Source: an uncultured Methanobrevibacter sp. (lineage in GTDB: Archaea > Methanobacteriota > Methanobacteria > Methanobacteriales > Methanobacteriaceae). Taken from it: a stretch of 9,722 nt of DNA. The DNA lies in assembly GCF_900314695.1 (NCBI RefSeq), contig NZ_OMWD01000044.1:1-9722 (forward strand). The letters run 5' to 3'. The notes below the pieces were generated by a model. It did no database searches and had not been told where the DNA came from. It was given only the letters and a program-made list of their open reading frames with translations. Positions 4,217-9,722 of this stretch are shown piece after piece; positions within the stretch are counted from its first letter, which is position 1; each line of letters begins with the position of its first letter. A program made the translations under genes and the position numbers.

Positions 4217-6688
4217 ATGTATAAAGATATGATAATCGTTAGGGGAGCAAAAGTTCATAATCTAAAAAATATTGACGTTGATATTCCGCTTGGAAAAATT
4301 GTGGCAATTAGCGGAGTTTCCGGAAGCGGCAAATCATCGCTTGCTTTGGGTGTATTGTATTCTGAGGGGTCTCGAAGATATTTGGATGCTTTGTCAACTT
4401 ATACTCGTCGCAGAATCACACAATCTCAAAAAGCTCAGGTTGATTTGGTCCAATATGTTCCTGCATCTTTGGCTCTTCATCAAAGACCTGATATTCCAAA
4501 TATTCGATCTACTTTTGGAACTTCAACAGAACTTTTAAACTCTCTAAGGTTATTATATTCACGGTGCGGTAACTATTTTTGTCCAAATGGGCATATGCAG
4601 GAGCCAACTTTAAATGTGGCTCGTGAAATTCCATTGAAATGTCCTGAATGTGGTGAAGAGTTCTATGGTCTTGGGGCTGAGGAATATGCATTCAATTCAG
4701 ATGGAGCATGTCCGTCATGTAGTGGTACAGGTTACATTCGTGATGTGGATGGTGCTAAATTAGTGTCTGACGAGTCAAAAACATTGGAGGAAGGTGCCGT
4801 TGACGCATGGAATCAGTTTGGTATTTCTTGGATGTATCATGTTGCAGGAGAGCTTGGTGTAAGGGTGGATGTTCCATTTAATGAATTAACAGATGATGAA
4901 AAGGATATTGTTTATAATGGTCCGGCAGTTAAAAAATATATAAATATTCCTTCCAAAAACGGTAAGCTGTTTGAATTGAATGCGGAATATAGAAATGCTC
5001 ATCGAGCTATTGAAGAGGCTTTGAAAAATGCAAAAACCGAAAAGGGACTGACAAAAATTAATAAATTCTTAACAACTAAAGTTTGCAGGGATTGTGAAGG
5101 TACTAGATTAAATTTCAAAGCTAGACAGACATTATTGGGTGGAATCAATATATCTCAAGCTTGTGAAATGAATCTGAAAGACTTGGTTTCATGGGTTAAG
5201 GATGTGGTGAGAGAATTGCCTGATAATGTACGGGAAATGGCGGAGGATATAACTGAGGAATTCATGGACAATGCAAAGATTTTGCTTGATTTGGGTTTAG
5301 GTTATATTTCCCTTGATAGGCCGTCAAATACATTGTCCACTGGAGAATTGCAAAGAGTTCAGCTTGCAAAAACATTAAGAAATAGGACGACTGGTGTTCT
5401 ATATGTTTTGGATGAACCTTCAATAGGTCTTCATCCCAATAATGTTGATGGTCTCATTAATGTTATTAAAAGATTGGTTGATGATGGAAATTCAATTATT
5501 TTGGTTGACCATGACACAAAGATATTGAATATTGCTGATTACATGGTTGAAATGGGTCCTGAAGCTGGTGCTGATGGAGGAAATATTATCGCACAGGGAT
5601 CTTTAGATGAAATCAAGAAGAATTCTTCATCTCAAATCGCTCCATTTTTAACAAACTCTGAAAATGTTATTGTGAGGGAAAAGTCTTCGGATATTTTTGA
5701 GAATGGTGAAATTCGAATTAAAACAAATGAGATACACAATGTTAAGGAAATGGATGTTGGAATGCCGAAAGGAAAATTGACAGTAGTCAGCGGAGTTTCC
5801 GGGAGTGGAAAGACCACTCTACTTTTGGAAGCATTATACCCTGCTGTTAAATCATATATTAATGATGAAAAACTGCCTGATGGAGTTTATGATATTGATT
5901 GTGATGGAATTAAAAAGATTGATTTGATTGACAGCGTTCCGATTGGTAAAAATGTCAGAAGCACTGTTGCAACATATTCAAAGGTTTTAGATGATTTGAG
6001 GCGTGAATTTGCTAAACTAACGGATGAATATAAAATGTCTGATTTTTCATATAATACTGGAAAACTAAGATGTGAAACTTGCAATGGTACTGGAAGTGTG
6101 TCAATGGATATACAGTTCCTGCCTGATGTTGAATTGACATGTCCTGATTGCGATGGACTCAGATACAGCAAAAAAATTGAAGAGGTTAGATATAATAGTC
6201 TTTCTTTATCGGATATTATGAGTTTAACAGTTGATGAGGCATTGGAAGAATTATTTGGTCTTAAAAAAGTTACAAACAAACTGCAAAAACTTTCTGATTT
6301 GGGCTTGGGTTATCTGACCTTGGGTGAAGCAACTCCAAGTTTATCTGGGGGTGAGGCACAAAGACTCAAATTAGCTTCTGAAATTGGAAAATCCCAAAGA
6401 AATTCAATATTCATATTCGATGAACCAACAATAGGCCTTCATCCTTTGGATGTAAAAGTCTTAATTGATGTTTTCAATCATTTGATTGAAAAGGGTGCAA
6501 CGGTAATCGTAATAGAACATGATTTGGATTTGATAGCTAATGCAGATTATATTGTTGATATTGGAATAGATGATGACAATAGTGGCGGAGAGATTCTGGC
6601 CAAAGGTAGTCTGAAAGATATAATTGAATCTAAAAAAAGTTTAACAGGTAAATATTTGGCTGAAAAAGAGTTGTGGGATGGTTTGTAA
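4217..6688 (+). CDS. UvrA-like tandem ABC ATPase lacking the UvrB-binding domain
   Basis: This cytoplasmic, DNA-repair-type ABC ATPase has 823 residues; canonical UvrA has about 940. Half 1: Walker A GVSGSGKSS at 33-41, a zinc module CPEC 142-145 with CPSC 165-168, the helical insertion around 250-290 with CRDC at 290-293, signature LSTGE 373-377, Walker B LYVLDEPS around 395-402 and the H-loop His432. Half 2: Walker A at 525-534, the zinc finger C619xxC622/C642xxC645 around FLPDVEL (the DNA-binding hairpin region of UvrA), signature LSGGE 708-712, Walker B IFIFDEPT and His768. CPNG at 122 and CPEC at 142 are 20 residues apart; in E. coli UvrA about 140 residues including the UvrB-binding domain lie between the equivalent points. 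This is the layout of short UvrA paralogues such as UvrA2 and the drug-resistance protein DrrC. A role in damage or drug tolerance without UvrB is inferred. The first signature has Thr for the usual Gly. No ribosome-binding site is seen at the start. Confidence 0.85.
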   Translation: MYKDMIIVRGAKVHNLKNIDVDIPLGKIVAISGVSGSGKSSLALGVLYSEGSRRYLDALSTYTRRRITQSQKAQVDLVQYVPASLALHQRPDIPNIRSTFGTSTELLNSLRLLYSRCGNYFCPNGHMQEPTLNVAREIPLKCPECGEEFYGLGAEEYAFNSDGACPSCSGTGYIRDVDGAKLVSDESKTLEEGAVDAWNQFGISWMYHVAGELGVRVDVPFNELTDDEKDIVYNGPAVKKYINIPSKNGKLFELNAEYRNAHRAIEEALKNAKTEKGLTKINKFLTTKVCRDCEGTRLNFKARQTLLGGINISQACEMNLKDLVSWVKDVVRELPDNVREMAEDITEEFMDNAKILLDLGLGYISLDRPSNTLSTGELQRVQLAKTLRNRTTGVLYVLDEPSIGLHPNNVDGLINVIKRLVDDGNSIILVDHDTKILNIADYMVEMGPEAGADGGNIIAQGSLDEIKKNSSSQIAPFLTNSENVIVREKSSDIFENGEIRIKTNEIHNVKEMDVGMPKGKLTVVSGVSGSGKTTLLLEALYPAVKSYINDEKLPDGVYDIDCDGIKKIDLIDSVPIGKNVRSTVATYSKVLDDLRREFAKLTDEYKMSDFSYNTGKLRCETCNGTGSVSMDIQFLPDVELTCPDCDGLRYSKKIEEVRYNSLSLSDIMSLTVDEALEELFGLKKVTNKLQKLSDLGLGYLTLGEATPSLSGGEAQRLKLASEIGKSQRNSIFIFDEPTIGLHPLDVKVLIDVFNHLIEKGATVIVIEHDLDLIANADYIVDIGIDDDNSGGEILAKGSLKDIIESKKSLTGKYLAEKELWDGL

Positions 6689-6691
6689 TTC

Positions 6692-6732
6692 AAAAAAATA
6701 TTGTTTAAAGTTCATTTAGTGAAAATGAACTT
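6692..6732 (-). terminator. Hairpin plus T-run at the end of the LarE-ThiF operon
   Basis: AAGTTCATTT (6708-6717) and AAATGAACTT (6723-6732) form a perfect 10-bp stem with a 5-base loop, lying in the last codons of the ThiF-like gene. Read on the minus strand, the stem is followed by the stop codon and, nine bases on, by seven consecutive T residues (6698-6692). This resembles an intrinsic terminator placed over the gene end, in the 16-base gap before the convergent UvrA-like gene. Confidence 0.4.
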
Positions 6733-7460
6733 AAATCTAATAAATCAAATGTTAATATTTTCGGAGCAACAGTTACTTTTCCAACTCCGGTTATTATTTT
6801 ATATGCTTCAAAAGCTTCAAGACATCCGATTAAATTTGGTGTTGGTCCAATAACTGGAGGAACACCTGAAGTAACATTTTTCAAATCGCCGATGACATCT
6901 TCAGTTAATTCCTTGCCGAGTGAAGGCAAGTTAAACATTTCTTCATAACTTTTGTCGCTATTCGGTAAAAATACTGTAACTTGACCTAATGTTCCATGAA
7001 TTGCACCATGAATGTAGGGAATTCCAAGCTCATTGGCTTTTCGTGATACGATGACTCTTGTTAAGACATTATCAAGAGCATCAATAACAATATTGGAGTT
7101 TCCAATTACTTTTTCAATATTGTTCTGGTCAACATGTTCATTGAATATTGTAGTTTTTACGTAGGGATTGATTAATCTGACTTTTTCTGCTGCTACACTA
7201 CTTTTATCAAGTCCCAAATCGGAAATTGTAGCTAATGTTTGACGATTTAAATTTGATAAGTCAAATGCATCCTTGTCAACTAGAACGAGTTCTCCAATAC
7301 CCATTCTTGCAAGCATTTCGATAGTCTCTCCACCAATTCCACCACAGCCGATTACTGTGACTTTCGCATCTTTGAATCTTTGTTGTTCGCTTCTTGTTAC
7401 TATGCTCATTTGACGTGATGCAATTTCCCAATATCCATCACCGATATATCTTGTTGGCAT
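6705..7460 (-). CDS. ThiF/MoeB/HesA-family E1-like adenylating enzyme
   Basis: This cytoplasmic enzyme of 251 residues belongs to the family that adenylates the C-terminal glycine of ubiquitin-like sulfur carriers (ThiS, MoaD, archaeal SAMPs) or related carboxylates. Visible features are an N-terminal SRQ (residues 15-17) like the RYSRQ motif of E1 enzymes, the nucleotide loop GCGGIGG at 38-44, VDKDAFDLSNLNRQ at 61-74 with the conserved Arg73 and Gln74, Lys86, and DALDN at 127-131. The only cysteines are Cys39 in the loop and Cys213. The two CxxC pairs that bind structural zinc in MoeB and ThiF are absent, and there is no rhodanese domain. It starts 8 bases after the LarE-like stop, with AGGTGAT (7464-7470) overlapping that stop, so translation is probably coupled. 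The partner carrier is not encoded here. Family certain, substrate unknown. Confidence 0.85.
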   Translation of the reverse strand: MPTRYIGDGYWEIASRQMSIVTRSEQQRFKDAKVTVIGCGGIGGETIEMLARMGIGELVLVDKDAFDLSNLNRQTLATISDLGLDKSSVAAEKVRLINPYVKTTIFNEHVDQNNIEKVIGNSNIVIDALDNVLTRVIVSRKANELGIPYIHGAIHGTLGQVTVFLPNSDKSYEEMFNLPSLGKELTEDVIGDLKNVTSGVPPVIGPTPNLIGCLEAFEAYKIITGVGKVTVAPKILTFDLLDLSSFSLNEL

Positions 7461-7463
7461 TTT

Positions 7464-7470
7464 ATCACCT
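7464..7470 (-). promoter_or_regulatory. AGGTGAT ribosome-binding site overlapping the LarE-like stop codon
   Basis: On the minus strand AGGTGAT is a full match to the 3' end of archaeal 16S rRNA. It begins within the TAG stop of the LarE-like gene and is followed three bases later by the ATG at 7460. The overlap suggests translational coupling of the two genes. Confidence 0.75.
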
Positions 7471-8476
7471 ATACGTTTCTCCGCAATTTTTTCAATATTT
7501 CCATAAATTCATTAAGCGCAAGGTCATAATTTTCAAAATCATGGCCTTCAATTAATCCGTTTTCATAAATAGTAATGTTTTCCAATTCTATCTTTTCACT
7601 TGATTCGGATATAATGTCTTTAATTTGTTTTTTGGTATTTTTGATGTTGACTGAGAATGGGAGTTGGTATGAGAATGAATCTTGTGAAAAGTCGATTGCA
7701 ATTGTGTCATCATCATCAATTGGTGATAAATTTAAAACAACTTTTTTAAAACCTTGTCCTTTTAATTCGTCATTTATCTGTTTAAATTGTTCATTATGGA
7801 AAATTTCATTAATCTTGTCAACTTCAATAATACCAATTTCTCCTAAATCTCTAACTTTCACGATTTCGCAGTTAGTTCTATCTAAAATAAAATTTTCACA
7901 GTAGCTAATTCTTTCAATCTTTTCTTTAGTCGTACGTGTATTTGTTGGGATTCTAGTTGCAAGACATGTGGTGGATTTGGAATAAGGAATATTGTGACTG
8001 TCCAGATATTTATGAATTTCTTTAGATGTTAAATTTGCTGTAATTAATGGTGTCTCAAATCCTTTTTCATAAGTGATTAAAATCCCGGGTCTATCGCAAA
8101 CTAGATCGCTGATATTGTTTCCATCACAAATATATTCAAATCCTTTTTCTTTTGCAATGCTTTTAATTTTTGTATACATCAAATCTCTGCATGTAAAACA
8201 GCGTTTTGCATCATTGGATAGGAAATATTCGTTTTCATAAAAGTTAATATCAACTATTTCATGTTCGATTCCAAAATGTTTGGCCATTCTTTCGCTATGT
8301 TCCAAAAAATAAGTTGGCATTAAGTGATTGTTGATGGTAATGGCCAATGTATCTTTAGAAACTTTAGAAGATAAATAAGCTATTAGTGTTGAATCGGCAC
8401 CGCCTGAAAAACCAACAGCTACTTTTTTATCCTTTAAAATGTTTTCAACGATTTTAATTTTATCTTCTAAATCCAT
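7469..8476 (-). CDS. LarE-like ATP-dependent sulfur transferase, three-cysteine (iron-sulfur) type
   Basis: This cytoplasmic PP-loop ATPase of 335 residues resembles LarE, which adenylates the pyridinium carboxylates of a nicotinate-derived precursor and inserts sulfur during synthesis of the nickel-pincer cofactor. The PP-loop SGGADST is at 24-30. RCFTC gives C93xxC96, and TTCLATRIP holds Cys171 at the position of the sacrificial Cys176 of Lactobacillus LarE. CxxC plus this Cys is the set that binds a [4Fe-4S] cluster in other LarE and TtuA-type enzymes, so catalytic rather than sacrificial sulfur transfer is likely. Residues beyond about 270 form a C-terminal extension relative to the 276-residue Lactobacillus enzyme. 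An open frame continues 15 codons upstream to ATG 8521, but that codon has no ribosome-binding site and falls at the predicted transcription start; ATG 8476 has AAGGGAT ahead of it. First gene of an operon with the ThiF-like gene. Confidence 0.8.
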   Translation of the reverse strand: MDLEDKIKIVENILKDKKVAVGFSGGADSTLIAYLSSKVSKDTLAITINNHLMPTYFLEHSERMAKHFGIEHEIVDINFYENEYFLSNDAKRCFTCRDLMYTKIKSIAKEKGFEYICDGNNISDLVCDRPGILITYEKGFETPLITANLTSKEIHKYLDSHNIPYSKSTTCLATRIPTNTRTTKEKIERISYCENFILDRTNCEIVKVRDLGEIGIIEVDKINEIFHNEQFKQINDELKGQGFKKVVLNLSPIDDDDTIAIDFSQDSFSYQLPFSVNIKNTKKQIKDIISESSEKIELENITIYENGLIEGHDFENYDLALNEFMEILKKLRRNV

Positions 8477-8537
8477 CTTATCCCTTTCAAAATAATTAAT
8501 GTGTTGATATTCCAAATTCATTAATATTTTTTGTTTT

Positions 8538-8558
8538 ATTTATATTTTAGATTTTGGA
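8538..8558 (-). promoter_or_regulatory. Likely promoter of the LarE-ThiF operon
   Basis: On the minus strand CCAAAATCT followed by AAAATATAAAT reads as a BRE and TATA box, with the box at 8538-8547. A start about 25 bases downstream, near 8517, gives a leader of about 40 bases to ATG 8476 and excludes ATG 8521 from the message or leaves it at the extreme end. Confidence 0.5.
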
Positions 8559-8581
8559 GTCATGCACAATGAAATGCTTCA

Positions 8582-8610
8582 GGAAAAATATAACAATAGT
8601 TATTTTTTCC
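8582..8610. repeat. Bulged inverted repeat upstream of the LarE-ThiF promoter
   Basis: GGAAAAATATAAC (8582-8594), loop AATA, and GTTATTTTTTCC (8599-8610) pair over 12 bp with a single unpaired T. It lies about 30-60 bases upstream of the LarE TATA box and 50 bases past the methyltransferase stop, so it could be an operator, or the 3' end of the methyltransferase transcript. No T-run follows it on the minus strand, which weakens the terminator reading. Confidence 0.35.
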
Positions 8611-8660
8611 ATAATTAATTAATTGTTAAATTGATATATAAATGTTTTGAAAAAGTCATG

Positions 8661-9275
8661 TTATCTTTTAGCAATCACTACTAAAATATAATCATTTTCT
8701 TTTTTAAAGATTTCAACACTTTTAAATCCTGCATTAAGCAAATATTCTTTTAGTTGTGATGCATTATAAACACTCATTCCTTCAACTGTTGCTAACCATT
8801 TTTCATCATCGGGGTGGGTTCCATCTGTTCCCTGTGCAATCATGAATCGTCCATCAGGTTTGATTATCCTGAATACTTCTTTAAATGTTTCACCAATATC
8901 TGGCCAGAAATATATGGTTTCAAAAGCACTCACTAAATCATATGTATCATTATCAATGGGCATATCACTGACGTCCGCTTGAATTATATTGCATCTTCCA
9001 TTATCGGCCGCTTGTTGGTTTTGCTTAATTGAAGCCTTCACAGAAACTTCAGAATAATCCAATCCGTCCACATTCGCTGTAGTCAGTTTAAGGAATTTTT
9101 CAATATTGACTCCACCACCACAACCGATATCCAATATTCTGTCGTTTTCGTTAATGTCTATGCATTCAAAAGCGAATTCGGATATGTGCTTGTGGTTTTC
9201 ATTCATATTTCTAATTGTTTGAATGCCTTCTTCACCATGGGGTTTCATGCATTGGGTAATTTTTTGATCTACCAT
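8661..9275 (-). CDS. Class I SAM-dependent methyltransferase
   Basis: This cytoplasmic enzyme of 204 residues has the Rossmann methyltransferase fold. Motif I LDIGCGGG is at 48-55 (SAM binding), the acidic residue after strand beta-2 is Asp73 in GLDYS, the third-strand acidic residue is Asp101 in QADVSDMPI, YDLVSAFETIYFWP follows at about 112-125, and IKPDGRF at 138-144 is the usual post-strand turn. The N-terminus, with ITQCMKPHGEEG and MNENHKHIS, is characteristic of a subgroup of small methyltransferases with unknown substrate. The open frame begins at ATG 9299, but that ATG lacks a ribosome-binding site; ATG 9275 has AAGGT six bases upstream (9282-9286) and fits the family start. It stands alone on the minus strand, with the right-hand IS ending about 75 bases upstream. 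Substrate not identifiable. Confidence 0.8.
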   Translation of the reverse strand: MVDQKITQCMKPHGEEGIQTIRNMNENHKHISEFAFECIDINENDRILDIGCGGGVNIEKFLKLTTANVDGLDYSEVSVKASIKQNQQAADNGRCNIIQADVSDMPIDNDTYDLVSAFETIYFWPDIGETFKEVFRIIKPDGRFMIAQGTDGTHPDDEKWLATVEGMSVYNASQLKEYLLNAGFKSVEIFKKENDYILVVIAKR

Positions 9276-9350
9276 AATCAGACCTTCAATATTTTGCATA
9301 TGGTAATAGTTTGGTACGACAATTGTTAAAAAATTAATGTTAATCTAAAA

Positions 9351-9368
9351 AGGCACTTTCAAAAACTT
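9351..9368 (-). repeat. Putative IS terminal repeat, right copy
   Basis: The reverse complement matches the repeat at 81-98 at 17 of 18 positions. Similarity ends at 9351, which is taken as the element boundary. The transposase stop codon (TGA, 9361-9359) lies inside the repeat. Confidence 0.65.
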
Positions 9369-9722
9369 GTGTGATTTTTTTCTTTTTTATTTTTTACGTT
9401 CCAATGATTTAGTTTTAGCATGAATCTTCTTAGAAGGCCTTGTTCTATTTTCATTGTTCTTTTTATGTGTTTTGGAAATACTTTTTGAAAGATATTTTCG
9501 ATTTTATTGTTCGTTGAGGGAATATTTGTATTTTCAAGGTGTGTCGTCAATTTTTGAAAGTAGGAAATGATAAATTTATCCACGATTTTGATTGTAAAGT
9601 TATTTTTTGAATATTTTTTATCCAATAGTTGATTTCGTAGATTTTTAGCATCATTTAAGTTTTTTGCATCAAGTATTTTAAAAATGTGCTTTTTTAAATC
9701 AATTAACTCATTGAATTCTTCT
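9359..9722 (-). CDS. Transposase, C-terminal part (5' end outside the window)
   Basis: The frame is open from the right edge to TGA at 9361-9359, giving 120 residues. The motif STNNKIENIFQKVFPKHIKR, followed by EQGLLRRFMLKLNHW, is typical of the C-terminal part of DDE transposases, where the Glu after Asn-Asn (NNKIEN) is the likely last acidic residue of the DDE triad. The first two acidic residues would lie upstream of the window. A TTG at 9625 is inside the open frame and is not a start, since coding sequence continues unbroken to the edge. A lysine-rich tail ends in the terminal repeat. The IS family is not assigned with confidence. Confidence 0.7.
   Translation of the reverse strand, partial: EEFNELIDLKKHIFKILDAKNLNDAKNLRNQLLDKKYSKNNFTIKIVDKFIISYFQKLTTHLENTNIPSTNNKIENIFQKVFPKHIKRTMKIEQGLLRRFMLKLNHWNVKNKKEKNHTSF

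Larger units (their letters stand above)
9351..9722 (-). mobile_element. End of an insertion sequence, related to the left-edge element and inverted
   Basis: It comprises the 3' part of a transposase gene and the terminal sequence aggcactttcaaaaactt at 9351-9368, the inverted counterpart of 81-98. The element continues beyond the window. Its transposase is read toward the interior of the window, on the same strand as the neighbouring methyltransferase gene. Confidence 0.65.

Noticed and set aside
5887..6279. 130-residue open frame antisense to the UvrA-like gene
   Set aside because: Length alone is not evidence; the sense strand encodes the second zinc finger and flanking ATPase region, and the antisense protein has no recognisable motif.
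4217..6688. Naming the 823-residue ATPase uvrA
   Set aside because: The UvrB-binding domain is missing, so the standard symbol would imply a role in UvrABC repair that the sequence does not support.
7575..7904. 109-residue open frame antisense to the LarE-like gene
   Set aside because: It sits opposite the C-terminal half of a supported gene and has no motif or visible ribosome-binding site.
9273..9299. ATG at 9299 as start of the methyltransferase
   Set aside because: No ribosome-binding site precedes it, while AAGGT is correctly spaced before ATG 9275 and the family N-terminus begins there.
99..9350. Whole interior read as cargo of a composite transposon or genomic island
   Set aside because: purA is a housekeeping gene, composition looks uniform, and the flanking transposases are diverged; kept only as a question under the IS-end finding.
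1..9722. CRISPR arrays, tRNA or rRNA genes
   Set aside because: No regularly spaced repeats and no tRNA- or rRNA-like conserved blocks were seen on either strand.

Overview
The window looks like chromosomal DNA of an AT-rich methanogenic archaeon of the Methanobacteriales, most likely Methanobrevibacter or a close relative. The reasons are the short archaeal form of adenylosuccinate synthetase, archaeal Shine-Dalgarno sites (GGAGG, AGGTGAT), TATA-type rather than -10/-35 promoters, and T-tract terminators. The genus is inferred from gene content and composition; no ribosomal or other diagnostic marker is present.

Layout. At each edge lies the 3' end of a transposase of the same family, truncated by the window boundary. 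The left one (1-71, + strand) and the right one (9359-9722, - strand) point inward. Each is followed by almost the same 18-base terminal sequence, in inverted orientation (81-98 and 9351-9368). Between them: purA (203-1222, +); a zinc-ribbon/TPR-like gene and an SPFH/YdjI-like zinc-ribbon gene forming a two-gene operon (1402-3300, +); a CPBP-family membrane protease (3388-4071, -), divergent from a short UvrA-like ABC ATPase (4217-6688, +); a LarE-like sulfur transferase and a ThiF/MoeB-like adenylating enzyme in one operon (8476-6705, -); and a class I SAM-dependent methyltransferase (9275-8661, -). Genes fill most of the window and no gap exceeds about 300 bases. I see no tRNA, rRNA or CRISPR array.

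How the genes work together. purA is purine housekeeping. The zinc-ribbon/SPFH pair resembles in outline the YdjG/YdjI part of the Bacillus membrane-stress system, but the archaeal function is unknown. The UvrA-like protein keeps both ATPase halves and the zinc modules but lacks the UvrB-binding domain, so it is unlikely to be the canonical repair UvrA. The LarE-ThiF operon joins two enzymes that activate carboxylates or phosphates with ATP for sulfur chemistry. The LarE has the three cysteines of the iron-sulfur type, and no larA, larB or larC is present here, so its acceptor is open.

Three starts were moved from the longest open frame to an internal ATG with a ribosome-binding site: the CPBP protease (4071), LarE-like (8476) and the methyltransferase (9275). 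The observations I rate most worth following are the paired inward-facing IS ends, the LarE-ThiF operon, the zinc-ribbon/SPFH pair and the UvrB-independent UvrA-like protein.
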